64,000 nucleotides of DNA, taken from the NCBI GenBank assembly GCA_037893225.1, contig JAZGUH010000054.1, positions 434,001 through 498,000 of the forward strand. Direction: 5' to 3'. The notes below the pieces were generated by a model. It was given only the letters and a program-made list of their open reading frames with translations. It ran no database searches and was not told the DNA's origin. Shown here piece by piece: positions 26,491 through 40,535 of the stretch. Positions within the stretch are counted from its first letter, which is position 1, and each line of letters opens with the position of its first letter. The translations under genes and the position numbers were made by a program. Origin of the DNA: Hippasteria phrygiana. Its lineage: Eukaryota > Echinodermata > Asteroidea > Valvatida > Goniasteridae.

Positions 26491-27517
26491 TTTAACTCTA
26501 GGCAGCCGCCGATGATTGCAACATGTAGCGCCAGATCTAAGCTATCCATACATGTCAAAATGACTGTATTTGGTTGATATTTCATGCAATTATGAATGAG
26601 TAAAGCAAGTCCATACCCCAGGGAATTTGACAGGCATGGAGCAATAAATAGAAGGTAATATGCACACAGATGTTGGCCGGAAAGAAAATAAACATTGCGA
26701 GGTTTGAATTTTCTCCACAAGTTTTAACTCTAAGAAGCCGCCGATGATTGCAACATGTAGCGCCAGATCTAACCTATCCATACAGGTCAAAATTACTGCA
26801 TTTGGTTGATATTTCATGCAATTATGAATGAATAAAGCAAGTCCATACCCCAGGGAATTTGACAGGCATGGAGCAATAAATAGAAGGTAATATGCACACA
26901 GATGTTGTCCGGAAAGAAAATAAACATTGCGAGGTTTGAATTTTCTCCACAAGTGTTAACTCTAAGAAGCCGCCGATAATTGCAACATGTAGCGCCAGAT
27001 CTAAGCTATCCATACATGTCAAAATTACTGAATTTGGTTGATATTTCATGCAATTATGAATGAATAAAGCAAGTCCATACCCCAGGGAATTTGACATGCA
27101 TGGAGCAATAAATAGAAGGTAATATGCACATAGATGTTGGCCGGAAAGAAAATAAACATTGCGAGGTTTGAATTTTCTCCACAAGTGTTAACTCTAAGAA
27201 GCCGCCGATGATTGCAACATGTAGCGCCAGATCTAAGCTATCCATACAAGTCAAAATGACTGTATTTGGTTGATATTTCATGCAATTATGAATGAATAAA
27301 GCAAGTCCATACGCCAGGGAATTTGACAGGCATGGAGCAATACATTGAAGGTAATATGCACACAGATGTTGGCCGGAAAGAAAATAAACATTGCGAGGTT
27401 TGAATTTTCTCCACAAGTGTTAACTCTAAGAAGCCGCCGATAATTGCAACATGTAGCGCCAGATCTAAGCTATCCATACATGTCAAAATTACTGAATTTG
27501 GTTGATAGTTCATGCAA

Positions 27518-29038
27518 TTATGAATGAATAAAGCAAGTCCATACCCCAGGGAATTTGACAGGCATGGAGCAATAAATAGAAGGTAATATGCACACAGATG
27601 TTGGCCGGAAAGAAAATAAACATTGCGAGGTTTGAATTTTCTCCACAAATTTTAACTATAGGAAGCCGCCGATGATTGCAACATGTAGCGCCAGATCTAA
27701 GCTATCCATACATGTCAAAATGACTGTATTTGGTTGATATTTCATGCAATTATGAATGAGTAAAGCAAGTCCATACCTCAGGGAATTTGACAGGCATGGA
27801 GCAATAAATAAAATGTAATCTGCACACGGATGGTGGCCAGGAAGAAAATAAACATTGCGAGGTTTGAATTTTCTCCACAAGTGTTAACTCTAAGAAGCCG
27901 CCGATAATTGCAACATGTAGCGCCAGATCTAAGCTATCCATACATGTCAAAATTACTGAATTTGGTTGATATTTCATGCAATTATGAATGAGTAAAGCAA
28001 GTCCATACCCCAGGGAATTTGACATGCATGGAGCAATAAATAGACGGTAATATGTACACAGATGTTGGCCGGAAAGAAAATAAACATTGCGAGGTTTGAA
28101 TTTTCTCCACAAGTTTTAACTCTAAGAAGCCGCCGATGATTGCAACATGTAGCGCCAGATCTAAGCTATACATACATGTCAAAATTACTGCATCTGGTTG
28201 ATATTTCATGCAATTATGAATGAGTAAAGCAAGTCCATACCCCAGGGAATTTGACATGCATGGAGCAAGAAATAGACGGTAACATGTACACAGATGTTGG
28301 CCGGAAAGAAAATAAACATTGCGAGGTTTGAATTTTCTCCACAAGTTTTAACTCTAGGCAGCCGCCGATGATTGCAACATGTAGCGCCAGATCTAAGCTA
28401 TCCATACATGTCAAAATTACTGTATTTGGTTGATATTTCATGCAATTATGAATGAGTAAAGCAAGTCCATACCCCAGGGAATTTGACAGCCATGGAGCAA
28501 TAAATAGAAGGTAATATGCACACAGATGTTGGCCGGAAAGAAAATAAACATTGCGAGGTTTGAATTTTCTCCACAAGTTTTAACTCTAGGAAGCCGCCGA
28601 TGATTGCAACATGTAGCGCCAGATCTAAGCTATCCATACATGTCAAAATTACTGTATTTGGTTGATATTTCATGCAATTATGAATGAATAAAGCAAGTCC
28701 ATACCCCAGGGAATTTGACAGGCATGGAGCAATAAATAGAAGGTAATATGCACACAGATGTTGGCCGGAAAGAAAATAAACATTGCGAGGTTTGAATTTT
28801 CTCCACAAGTGTTAACTCTAAGAAGCCGCCGATAATTGCAACATGTAGCGCCAGATCTAAGCTATCCATACATGTCAAAATTACTGAATTTGGTTGATAT
28901 TTCATGCAATTATGAATGAATAAAGCAAGTCCATACCCCAGGGAATTTGACAGGCATGGAGCAATAAATAGAAGGTAATATGCACACAGATGTTGGCCGG
29001 AAAGAAAATAAACATTGCGAGGTTTGAATTTTCTCCAC
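27518..29038. repeat. HOR block B, copy 2
   Basis: Copy of 20790-22310, 29 monomers downstream, sharing the GAGCAAGAAATAG allele at 28269. Private bases include ACAGCCATGG near 28489 (usual ACAGGCATGG). From about 28490 onward the sequence is also the start of the 20-monomer-offset repeat that recurs at 33130, so this interval joins the left-hand and middle HOR families. Confidence 0.83.
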
Positions 29039-31130
29039 AAGTGTTAACTCTAAGAAGCCGCCGATAATTGCAACATGTAGCGCCAGATCTAAGCTATCCA
29101 TACATGTCAAAATTACTGTATTTGGTTGATATTTCATGCAATTATGAATGAGTAAAGCAAGTCCATACCCCAGGGAATTTGACAGGCATGGAGCAATAAA
29201 TAGAAGGTAATATGCACACAGATGTTGGCCGGAAAGAAAATAAACATTGCGAGGTTTGAATTTTCTCCACAAGTTTTAACTCTAGGAAGCCGCCGATGAT
29301 TGCAACATGTAGCGCCAGATCTAAGCTATCCATACATGTCAGAATTACTGAATTTGGTTGATATTTCATGCAATTATGAATGAGTAAAGCAAGTCCATAC
29401 CCCAGGGAATTTGACATGCATGGAGCAATAAATAGAAGGTAATATGCACACAGATGTTGGCCGGAAAGAAAATAAACATTGCGAGGTTTGAATTTTCTCC
29501 ACAAGTTTTAACTCTAAGAAGCCGCCGATGATTGCAACATGTAGCGCCAGATCTAACCTATCCATACAGGTCAAAATTACTGCATTCGGTTGATATTTTA
29601 TGCAATTATGAATGAGTAAAGCAAGTCCATACCCCAGGGAATTTGACATGCATGGAGCAATAAATAGAAGGTAATATGCACACAGATGTTGGCCGGAAAG
29701 AAAATAAACATTGCGAGGTTTGAATTTTCTCCACAAGTGTTAACTCTAAGAAGCCGCCGATAATTGCAACATGTAGCGCCAGATCTAAGCTATCCATACA
29801 TGTCAAAATTACTGAATTTGGTTGATATTTCATGCAATTATGAATGAATAAAGCAAGTCCATACCCTAGGGAATTTGACAGGCATGGAGCAATAAATAGA
29901 AGGTAATATGCACACAGATGTTGGCCGGAAAGAAAATAAACATTGCGAGGTTTGAATTTTCTCCACAAGTTTTAACTCTAAGAAGCCGCCGATGATTGCA
30001 ACATGTAGCGCCAGATCTAACCTATCCATACAGGTCAAAATTACTGCATTTGGTTGATATTTCATGCAATTATGAATGAGTAAAGCAAGTCCATACCCCA
30101 GGGAATTTGACAGGCATGGAGCAATAAATAGAAGGTAATATGCACACAGATGTTGGCCGGAAAGAAAATAAACATTGCGAGGTTTGAATTTTCTCCACAA
30201 GTGTTAACTCTAAGAAGCCGCCGATAATTGCAACATGTAGCGCCAGATCTAAGCTATCCATACATGTCAAAAGTACTGAATTTGGTTGATATTTCATGCA
30301 ATTATGAATGAGTAAAGCAAGTCCATACCCCAGGGAATTTGACATGCATGGAGCAATAAATATACGGTAACATGTACACAGATGTTGGCCGGAAAGAAAA
30401 TAAACATTGCGAGGTTTGAATTTTCTCCACAAGTGTTAACTCTAAGAAGCCGCCGATGATTGCAACATGTAGCGCCAGATCTAAGCTATCCATACATGTC
30501 AAAATTACTGAATTTGGTTGATATTTCATGCAATTATGAATGAGTAAAGCAAGTCCATACCCCAGGGAATTTGACATGCATGGAGCAATAAATAGACGGT
30601 AATATGTACACAGATGTTGGCCGGAAAGAAAATAAACATTGCGAAGTTTGAATTTTCTCCACAAGTTTTAACTCTACGAAGCCGCCGATGATTGCAACAT
30701 GTAGCGCCAGATCTAAGCTATACATACATGTCAAAATTACTGCATCTGGTTGATATTTCATGCAATTATGAATGAGTAAAGCAAGTCCATACCCCAGGGA
30801 ATTTGACATGCATGGAGCAATAAATAGACGGTAACATGTACACAGATGTTGGCCGGAAAGAAAATAAACATTGCGAGGTTTGAATTTTCTCCACAAGTTT
30901 TAACTCTAGGTAGCCGCCGATGATTGCAACATGTAGCGCCAGATCTAAGCTATCCATACATGTCAAAATGACTGTATTTGGTTGATATTTCATGCAATTA
31001 TGAATGAGTAAAGCAAGTCCATACCCCAGGGAATTTGACAGGCATGGAGCAATAAATAGAAGGTAATATGCACACAGATGTTGGCCGGAAAGAAAATAAA
31101 CATTGCGAGGTTTGAATTTTCTCCACAAGT
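28490..31130. repeat. HOR block C, copy 1 (11 monomers)
   Basis: Recurs at 33130-35770, offset 4640 bases (20 monomers). Shared rare bases are GTCAGAATTACTG at 29342/33982, TTGATATTTTATGC near 29596/34236, CAAAAGTACTG at 30273/34913, AATATACGG near 30362/35002 and TAGGTAGCCG at 30911/35551. A private base of this copy is CTCTACGAAG near 30677. Its last six monomers are doubled immediately downstream (see 31042-32522). Confidence 0.88.
29650..31041. repeat. Six-monomer duplication inside block C, first copy
   Basis: These 1392 bases recur in tandem at 31042-32433, with the match running to about 32522. Shared rare bases: CAAAAGTACTG at 30273/31665 and TAGGTAGCCG at 30911/32303. In the second block C (33130-35770) the same six monomers occur once, so the doubling is specific to the first block. 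Confidence 0.87.
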
Positions 31131-32522
31131 GTTAACTCTAAGAAGCCGCCGATAATTGCAACATGTAGCGCCAGATCTAAGCTATCCATACATGTCAAAA
31201 TTACTGAATTTGGTTGATATTTCATGCAATTATGAATGAATAAAGCAAGTCCATACCCTAGGGAATTTGACAGGCATGGAGCAATAAATAGAAGGTAATA
31301 TGCACACAGATGTTGGCCGGAAAGAAAATAAACATTGCGAGGTTTGAATTTTCTCCACAAGTTTTAACTCTAAGAAGCCGCCGATGATTGCAACATGTAG
31401 CGCCAGATCTAACCTATCCATACAGGTCAAAATTACTGCATTTGGTTGATATTTCATGCAATTATGAATGAGTAAAGCAAGTCCATACCCCAGGGAATTT
31501 GACAGGCATGGAGCAATAAATAGAAGGTAATATGCACACAGATGTTGGCCGGAAAGAAAATAAACATTGCGAGGTTTGAATTTTCTCCACAAGTGTTAAC
31601 TCTAAGAAGCCGCCGATAATTGCAACATGTAGCGCCAGATCTAAGCTATCCATACATGTCAAAAGTACTGAATTTGGTTGATATTTCATGCAATTATGAA
31701 TGAGTAAAGCAAGTCCATACCCCAGGGAATTTGACATGCATGGAGCAATAAATATACGGTAACATGTACACAGATGTTGGCCGGAAAGAAAATAAACATT
31801 GCGAGGTTTGAATTTTCTCCACAAGTGTTAACTCTAAGAAGCCGCCGATGATTGCAACATGTAGCGCCAGATCTAAGCTATCCATACATGTCAAAATTAC
31901 TGAATTTGGTTGATATTTCATGCAATTATGAATGAGTAAAGCAAGTCCATACCCCAGGGAATTTGACATGCATGGAGCAATAAATAGACGGTAATATGTA
32001 CACAGATGTTGGCCGGAAAGAAAATAAACATTGCGAAGTTTGAATTTTCTCCACAAGTTTTAACTCTAAGAAGCCGCCGATGATTGCAACATGTAGCGCC
32101 AGATCTAAGCTATACATACATGTCAAAATTACTGCATCTGGTTGATATTTCATGCAATTATGAATGAGTAAAGCAAGTCCATACCCCAGGGAATTTGACA
32201 TGCATGGAGCAATAAATAGACGGTAACATGTACACAGATGTTGGCCGGAAAGAAAATAAACATTGCGAGGTTTGAATTTTCTCCACAAGTTTTAACTCTA
32301 GGTAGCCGCCGATGATTGCAACATGTAGCGCCAGATCTAAGCTATCCATACATGTCAAAATGACTGTATTTGGTTGATATTTCATGCAATTATGAATGAG
32401 TAAAGCAAGTCCATACCCCAGGGAATTTGACAGGCATGGAGCAATAAATAGAAGGTAATATGCACACAGATGTTGGCCGGAAAGAAAATAAACATTGCGA
32501 GGTTTGAATTTTCTCCACAAGT
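31042..32522. repeat. Six-monomer duplication inside block C, second copy
   Basis: Second copy of 29650-31041. The two monomers that follow it, up to about 32980, match 35638-36230 at an offset of 14 monomers. Without the six extra monomers, the block C repeat spacing would be 14 rather than 20. Confidence 0.86.
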
Positions 32523-33129
32523 TTTAACTCTAGGAAGCCGCCGATGATTGCAACATGTAGCGCCAGATCTAAGCTATCCATACATGTCAAAATTACTGAA
32601 TTTGGTTGATATTTCATGCAATTATGAATGAGTAAAGCAAGTCCATACCCTAGGGAATTTGACAGGCATGGAGCAATACATAGAAGGTAATATGCACACA
32701 GATGTTGGCCGGAAAGAAAATAAACATTGCGAGGTTTGAATTTTCTCCACAAGTTTTAACTCTAAGAAGCCGCCGATGATTGCAACATGTAGCGCCAGAT
32801 CTAACCTATCCATACAGGTCAAAATTACTGCATTTGGTTGATATTTCATGCAATTATGAATGAATAAAGCAAGTCCATACGCCAGGGAATTTGACAGGCA
32901 TGGAGCAATACATTGAAGGTAATATGCACACAGATGTTGGCCGGAAAGAAAATAAACATTGCGAGGTTTGAATTTTCTCCACAAGTTTTAACTCTAGGAA
33001 GCCGCCGATGATTGCAACATGTAGCGCCAGATCTAAGCTATCCATACATGTCAAAATTACTGTATTTGATTGATATTTCATGCAATTATGAATGAATAAA
33101 GCAAGTCCATACCCCAGGTAATTTGACAG

Positions 33130-35770
33130 GCATGGAGCAATAAATAGAAGGTAATATGCACACAGATGTTGGCCGGAAAGAAAATAAACATTGCGAGGTT
33201 TGAATTTTCTCCACAAGTTTTAACTCTAGGAAGCCGCCGATGATTGCAACATGTAGCGCCAGATCTAAGCTATCCATACATGTCAAAATTACTGTATTTG
33301 GTTGATATTTCATGCAATTATGAATGAATAAAGCAAGTCCATACCCCAGGGAATTTGACAGGCATGGAGCAATAAATAGAAGGTAATATGCACACAGATG
33401 TTGGCCGGAAAGAAAATAAACATTGCGAGGTTTGAATTTTCTCCACAAGTGTTAACTCTAAGAAGCCGCCGATAATTGCAACATGTAGCGCCAGATCTAA
33501 GCTATCCATACATGTCAAAATTACTGAATTTGGTTGATATTTCATGCAATTATGAATGAATAAAGCAAGTCCATACCCCAGGGAATTTGACAGGCATGGA
33601 GCAATAAATAGAAGGTAATATGCACACAGATGTTGGCCGGAAAGAAAATAAACATTGCGAGGTTTGAATTTTCTCCACAAGTGTTAACTCTAAGAAGCCG
33701 CCGATAATTGCAACATGTAGCGCCAGATCTAAGCTATCCATACATGTCAAAATTACTGTATTTGGTTGATATTTCATGCAATTATGAATGAGTAAAGCAA
33801 GTCCATACCCCAGGGAATTTGACAGGCATGGAGCAATAAATAGAAGGTAATATGCACACAGATGTTGGCCGGAAAGAAAATAAACATTGCGAGGTTTGAA
33901 TTTTCTCCACAAGTTTTAACTCTAGGAAGCCGCCGATGATTGCAACATGTAGCGCCAGATCTAAGCTATCCATACATGTCAGAATTACTGAATTTGGTTG
34001 ATATTTCATGCAATTATGAATGAGTAAAGCAAGTCCATACCCCAGGGAATTTGACATGCATGGAGCAATAAATAGAAGGTAATATGCACACAGATGTTGG
34101 CCGGAAAGAAAATAAACATTGCGAGGTTTGAATTTTCTCCACAAGTTTTAACTCTAAGAAGCCGCCGATGATTGCAACATGTAGCGCCAGATCTAACCTA
34201 TCCATACAGGTCAAAATTACTGCATTCGGTTGATATTTTATGCAATTATGAATGAGTAAAGCAAGTCCATACCCCAGGGAATTTGACATGCATGGAGCAA
34301 TAAATAGAAGGTAATATGCACACAGATGTTGGCCGGAAAGAAAATAAACATTGCGAGGTTTGAATTTTCTCCACAAGTGTTAACTCTAAGAAGCCGCCGA
34401 TAATTGCAACATGTAGCGCCAGATCTAAGCTATCCATACATGTCAAAATTACTGAATTTGGTTGATATTTCATGCAATTATGAATGAATAAAGCAAGTCC
34501 ATACCCTAGGGAATTTGACAGGCATGGAGCAATAAATAGAAGGTAATATGCACACAGATGTTGGCCGGAAAGAAAATAAACATTGCGAGGTTTGAATTTT
34601 CTCCACAAGTTTTAACTCTAAGAAGCCGCCGATGATTGCAACATGTAGCGCCAGATCTAACCTATCCATACAGGTCAAAATTACTGCATTTGGTTGATAT
34701 TTCATGCAATTATGAATGAGTAAAGCAAGTCCATACCCCAGGGAATTTGACAGGCATGGAGCAATAAATAGAAGGTAATATGCACACAGATGTTGGCCGG
34801 AAAGAAAATAAACATTGCGAGGTTTGAATTTTCTCCACAAGTGTTAACTCTAAGAAGCCGCCGATAATTGCAACATGTAGCGCCAGATCTAAGCTATCCA
34901 TACATGTCAAAAGTACTGAATTTGGTTGATATTTCATGCAATTATGAATGAGTAAAGCAAGTCCATACCCCAGGGAATTTGACATGCATGGAGCAATAAA
35001 TATACGGTAACATGTACACAGATGTTGGCCGGAAAGAAAATAAACATTGCGAGGTTTGAATTTTCTCCACAAGTGTTAACTCTAAGAAGCCGCCGATGAT
35101 TGCAACATGTAGCGCCAGATCTAAGCTATCCATACATGTCAAAATTACTGAATTTGGTTGATATTTCATGCAATTATGAATGAGTAAAGCAAGTCCATAC
35201 CCCAGGGAATTTGACATGCATGGAGCAATAAATAGACGGTAATATGTACACAGATGTTGGCCGGAAAGAAAATAAACATTGCGAAGTTTGAATTTTCTCC
35301 ACAAGTTTTAACTCTAAGAAGCCGCCGATGATTGCAACATGTAGCGCCAGATCTAAGCTATACATACATGTCAAAATTACTGCATCTGGTTGATATTTCA
35401 TGCAATTATGAATGAGTAAAGCAAGTCCATACCCCAGGGAATTTGACATGCATGGAGCAATAAATAGACGGTAACATGTACACAGATGTTGGCCGGAAAG
35501 AAAATAAACATTGCGAGGTTTGAATTTTCTCCACAAGTTTTAACTCTAGGTAGCCGCCGATGATTGCAACATGTAGCGCCAGATCTAAGCTATCCATACA
35601 TGTCAAAATGACTGTATTTGGTTGATATTTCATGCAATTATGAATGAGTAAAGCAAGTCCATACCCCAGGGAATTTGACAGGCATGGAGCAATAAATAGA
35701 AGGTAATATGCACACAGATGTTGGCCGGAAAGAAAATAAACATTGCGAGGTTTGAATTTTCTCCACAAGT
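33130..35770. repeat. HOR block C, copy 2 (without the internal doubling)
   Basis: Copy of 28490-31130, carrying GTCAGAATTACTG at 33982, CAAAAGTACTG at 34913 and TAGGTAGCCG at 35551. It continues to about 36230 with the two monomers found after the internal doubling in copy 1. The monomer just upstream (near 32984-33215) has private bases CAGGTAATTTG and TTTGATTGAT near 33066-33120 and fits neither neighbour well. Confidence 0.87.
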
Positions 35771-36101
35771 TTTAACTCTAGGAAGCCGCCGATGATTGCA
35801 ACATGTAGCGCCAGATCTAAGCTATCCATACATGTCAAAATTACTGAATTTGGTTGATATTTCATGCAATTATGAATGAGTAAAGCAAGTCCATACCCTA
35901 GGGAATTTGACAGGCATGGAGCAATACATAGAAGGTAATATGCACACAGATGTTGGCCGGAAAGAAAATAAACATTGCGAGGTTTGAATTTTCTCCACAA
36001 GTTTTAACTCTAAGAAGCCGCCGATGATTGCAACATGTAGCGCCAGATCTAACCTATCCATACAGGTCAAAATTACTGCATTTGGTTGATATTTCATGCA
36101 A

Positions 36102-38088
36102 TTATGAATGAATAAAGCAAGTCCATACGCCAGGGAATTTGACAGGCATGGAGCAATACATTGAAGGTAATATGCACACAGATGTTGGCCGGAAAGAAAA
36201 TAAACATTGCGAGGTTTGAATTTTCTCCACAAGTGTTAACTCTAAGAAGCCGCCGATAATTGCAACATGTAGCGCCAGATCTAAGCTATCCATACATGTC
36301 AAAATTACTGAATTTGGTTGATATTTCATGCAATTATGAATGAGTAAAGCAAGTCCATACCCCAGGGAATTTGACATGCATGGAGCAATAAATAGACGGT
36401 AACATGTACACAGATGTTGGCCGGAAAGAAAATAAACATTGCGAGGTTTGAATTTTCTCCACAAATTTTAACTATAGGAAGCCGCCGATGATTGCAACAT
36501 GTAGCGCCAGATCTAAGCTATCCATACATGTCAAAATGACTGTATTTGGTTGATATTTCATGCAATTATGAATGAGTAAAGCAAGTCCATACCCCAGGGA
36601 ATTTGACATGCATGGAGCAATAAATAGACGGTAACATGTACACAGATGTTGGCCGGAAAGAAAATAAACATTGCGAGGTTTGAATTTTCTCCACAAGTTT
36701 TAACTATAGGAAGCCGCCGATGATTGCAACATGTAGCGCCAGATCTAAGCTATCCATATATGTCAAAATGACTGTATTTGGTTGATATTTCATGCAATTA
36801 TGAATGAATAAAGCAAGTCCATACCCCAGGGAATTTGACAGGCATGGAGCAATAAATAGAAGGTAATATGCACACAGATGTTGGCTGGAAAGAAAATAAA
36901 CATTGCGAGGTTTGAATTTTCTCCACAAATTTTAACTATAGGAAGCCGCCGATGATTGCAACATGTAGCGCCAGATCTAAGCTATCCATACATGTCAAAA
37001 TGACTGTATTTGGTTGATATTTCATGCAATTATGAATGAGTAAAGCAAGTCCATACCTCAGGGAATTTGACAGGCATGGAGCAATAAATAAAAGGTAATC
37101 TGCACACGGATGGTGGCCAGGAAGAAAATAAACATTGCGAGGTTTGAATTTTCTCCACAAGTGTTAACTCTAAGAAGCCGCCGATAATTGCAACATGTAG
37201 CGCCAGATCTAAGCTATCCATACATGTCAAAATTACTGAATTTGGTTGATATTTCATGCAATTATGAATGAGTAAAGCAAGTCCATACCCCAGGGAATTT
37301 GACATGCATGGAGCAATAAATAGACGGTAATATGTACACAGATGTTGGCCGGAAAGAAAATAAACATTGCGAAGTTTGAATTTTCTCCACAAGTTTTAAC
37401 TCTAAGAAGCCGCCGATGATTGCAACATGTAGCGCCAGATCTAAGCTATACATACATGTCAAAATTACTGCATCTGGTTGATATTTCATGCAATTATGAA
37501 TGAGTAAAGCAAGTCCATACCCCAGGGAATTTGACATGCATGGAGCAATAAATAGACGGTAACATGTACACAGATGTTGGCCGGAAAGAAAATAAACATT
37601 GCGAGGTTTGAATTTTCTCCACAAGTTTTAACTCTAGGCAGCCGCCGATGATTGCAACATGTAGCGCCAGATCTAAGCTATCCATACATGTCAAAATGAC
37701 TGTATTTGGTTGATATTTCATGCAATTATGAATGAGTAAAGCAAGTCCATACCCCAGGGAATTTGACAGGCATGGAGCAATAAATAGAAGGTAATATGCA
37801 CACAGATGTTGGCCGGAAAGAAAATAAACATTGCGAGGTTTGAATTTTCTCCACAAGTTTTAACTCTAGGAAGCCGCCGATGATTGCAACATGTAGCGCC
37901 AGATCTAAGCTATCCATACATGTCAAAATTACTGAATTTGGTTGATATTTCATGCAATTATGAATGAGTAAAGCAAGTCCATACCCTAGGGAATTTGACA
38001 GGCATGGAGCAATACATAGAAGGTAATATGCACACAGATGTTGGCCGGAAAGAAAATAAACATTGCGAGGTTTGAATTTTCTCCACAA
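36102..38088. repeat. Isolated copy of the left-half monomer order
   Basis: The monomer order here (two CCATACATG monomers, CCATATATG with ACTATAGG, the diverged right end, CTATACATACATG with GCATCTGG, GTTTTAACTCTAGGCAG, then CCCTAGGG) resembles 12.4-14.4 kb followed by 11.0-12.1 kb, although the surrounding 28-43 kb is otherwise made of simpler monomers. GCGAAGTTTG near 37373 is shared with the copies at 1645 and 11389. A private GGCTGG lies at 36886. I read it as a segment of the older HOR inherited within the middle domain; the exact source is not resolved. Confidence 0.65.
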
Positions 38089-38320
38089 GTTTTAACTCTA
38101 AGAAGCCGCCGATGATTGCAACATGTAGCGCCAGATCTAACCTATCCATACAGGTCAAAATTACTGCATTTGGTTGATATTTCATGCAATTATGAATGAA
38201 TAAAGCAAGTCCATACGCCAGGGAATTTGACAGGCATGGAGCAATAAATAGAAGGTAATATGCACACAGATGTTGGCCGGAAAGAAAATAAACATTGCGA
38301 GGTTTGAATTTTCTCCACAA

Positions 38321-39248
38321 GTTTTAACTCTAGGAAGCCGCCGATGATTGCAACATGTAGCGCCAGATCTAAGCTATCCATACATGTCAAAATTACTGAA
38401 TTTGGTTGATATTTCATGCAATTATGAATGAGTAAAGCAAGTCCATACCCTAGGGAATTTGACAGGCATGGAGCAATAAATAGAAGGTAATATGCACACA
38501 GATGTTGGCCGGAAAGAAAATAAACATTGCGAGGTTTGAATTTTCTCCACAAGTTTTAACTCTAAGAAGCCGCCGATGATTGCAACATGTAGCGCCAGAT
38601 CTAACCTATCCATACAGGTCAAAATTACTGCATTTGGTTGATATTTCATGCAATTATGAATGAATAAAGCAAGTCCATACCCCAGGGAATTTGACAGGCA
38701 TGGAGCAATAAATAGAAGGTAATATGCACACAGATGTTGGCCGGAAAGAAAATAAACATTGCGAGGTTTGAATTTTCTCCACAAGTGTTAACTCTAAGAA
38801 GCCGCCGATAATTGCAACATGTAGCGCCAGATCTAAGCTATCCATACATGTCAAAATTACTGAATTTGGTTGATATTTCATGCAATTATGAATGAATAAA
38901 GCAAGTCCATACCCCAGGGAATTTGACAGGCATGGAGCAATAAATAGAAGGTAATATGCACATAGATGTTGGCCGGAAAGAAAATAAACATTGCGAGGTT
39001 TGAATTTTCTCCACAAGTGTTAACTCTAAGAAGCCGCCGATGATTGCAACATGTAGCGCCAGATCTAAGCTATCCATACATGTCAAAATTACTGTATTTG
39101 GTTGATATTTCATGCAATTATGAATGAGTAAAGCAAGTCCATACCCCAGGGAATTTGACAGGCATGGAGCAATAAATAGAAGGTAATATGCACACAGATG
39201 TTGGCCGGAAAGAAAATAAACATTGCGAGGTTTGAATTTTCTCTACAA
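38321..39248. repeat. Four-monomer repeat, copy 1
   Basis: Four monomers (CCCTAGGG type, CTAACC type with GAATAAAG, CACATAG type, then GTATTT type) recur directly at 39249-40176. Copy 1 has a private CTCTACAAG near 39243, a C to T change that also puts a stop at the usual opening of the minus-strand frame. Confidence 0.83.
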
Positions 39249-40176
39249 GTTTTAACTCTAGGAAGCCGCCGATGATTGCAACATGTAGCGCCAGATCTAA
39301 GCTATCCATACATGTCAAAATTACTGAATTTGGTTGATATTTCATGCAATTATGAATGAGTAAAGCAAGTCCATACCCTAGGGAATTTGACAGGCATGGA
39401 GCAATAAATAGAAGGTAATATGCACACAGATGTTGGCCGGAAAGAAAATAAACATTGCGAGGTTTGAATTTTCTCCACAAGTTTTAACTCTAAGAAGCCG
39501 CCGATGATTGCAACATGTAGCGCCAGATCTAACCTATCCATACAGGTCAAAATTACTGCATTTGGTTGATATTTCATGCAATTATGAATGAATAAAGCAA
39601 GTCCATACCCCAGGGAATTTGACAGGCATGGAGCAATAAATAGAAGGTAATATGCACACAGATGTTGGCCGGAAAGAAAATAAACATTGCGAGGTTTGAA
39701 TTTTCTCCACAAGTGTTAACTCTAAGAAGCCGCCGATAATTGCAACATGTAGCGCCAGATCTAAGCTATCCATACATGTCAAAATTACTGAATTTGGTTG
39801 ATATTTCATGCAATTATGAATGAATAAAGCAAGTCCATACCCCAGGGAATTTGACAGGCATGGAGCAATAAATAGAAGGTAATATGCACATAGATCTTGG
39901 CCGGAAAGAAAATAAACATTGCGAGGTTTGAATTTTCTCCACAAGTGTTAACTCTAAGAAGCCGCCGATGATTGCAACATGTAGCGCCAGATCTAAGCTA
40001 TCCATACATGTCAAAATTACTGTATTTGGTTGATATTTCATGCAATTATGAATGAGTAAAGCAAGTCCATACCCCAGGGAATTTGACAGGCATGGAGCAA
40101 TAAATAGAAGGTAATATGCACACAGATGTTGGCCGGAAAGAAAATAAACATTGCGAGGTTTGAATTTTCTCCACAA
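39249..40176. repeat. Four-monomer repeat, copy 2
   Basis: Second copy of 38321-39248, with a private GATCTTGG near 39896 (usual GATGTTGG). The match continues for roughly 120 bases past 40176 and then fails where CCCTAGGG becomes CCCCAGGG and GACAGG becomes GACATG. Confidence 0.82.
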
Positions 40177-40535
40177 GTTTTAACTCTAGGAAGCCGCCGA
40201 TGATTGCAACATGTAGCGCCAGATCTAAGCTATCCATACATGTCAAAATTACTGAATTTGGTTGATATTTCATGCAATTATGAATGAGTAAAGCAAGTCC
40301 ATACCCCAGGGAATTTGACATGCATGGAGCAATAAATAGAAGGTAATATGCACACAGATGTTGGCCGGAAAGAAAATAAACATTGCGAGGTTTGAATTTT
40401 CTCCACAAGTTTTAACTCTAAGAAGCCGCCGATGATTGCAACATGTAGCGCCAGATCTAACCTATCCATACAGGTCAAAATTACTGCATTCGGTTGATAT
40501 TTCATGCAATTATGAATGAGTAAAGCAAGTCCATA
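39376..40535. repeat. Five-monomer repeat, copy 1 (overlaps the four-monomer repeat)
   Basis: Sequence from about 39376 to 40581 recurs 1160 bases (5 monomers) on, to about 41741. The shared rare base is GCATTCGG at 40491/41651. The five-monomer unit reuses three members of the four-monomer unit plus two others, so the two periods overlap and were produced by successive exchanges. Confidence 0.8.

Noticed and set aside
29560..29600. CENP-B box in monomers with GCATTCGGTTGATATTT
   Set aside because: TTCG and a following A are present, but the CGGG part of the core motif is missing. The common monomers lack even TTCG. No CENP-B box is supported on either strand.
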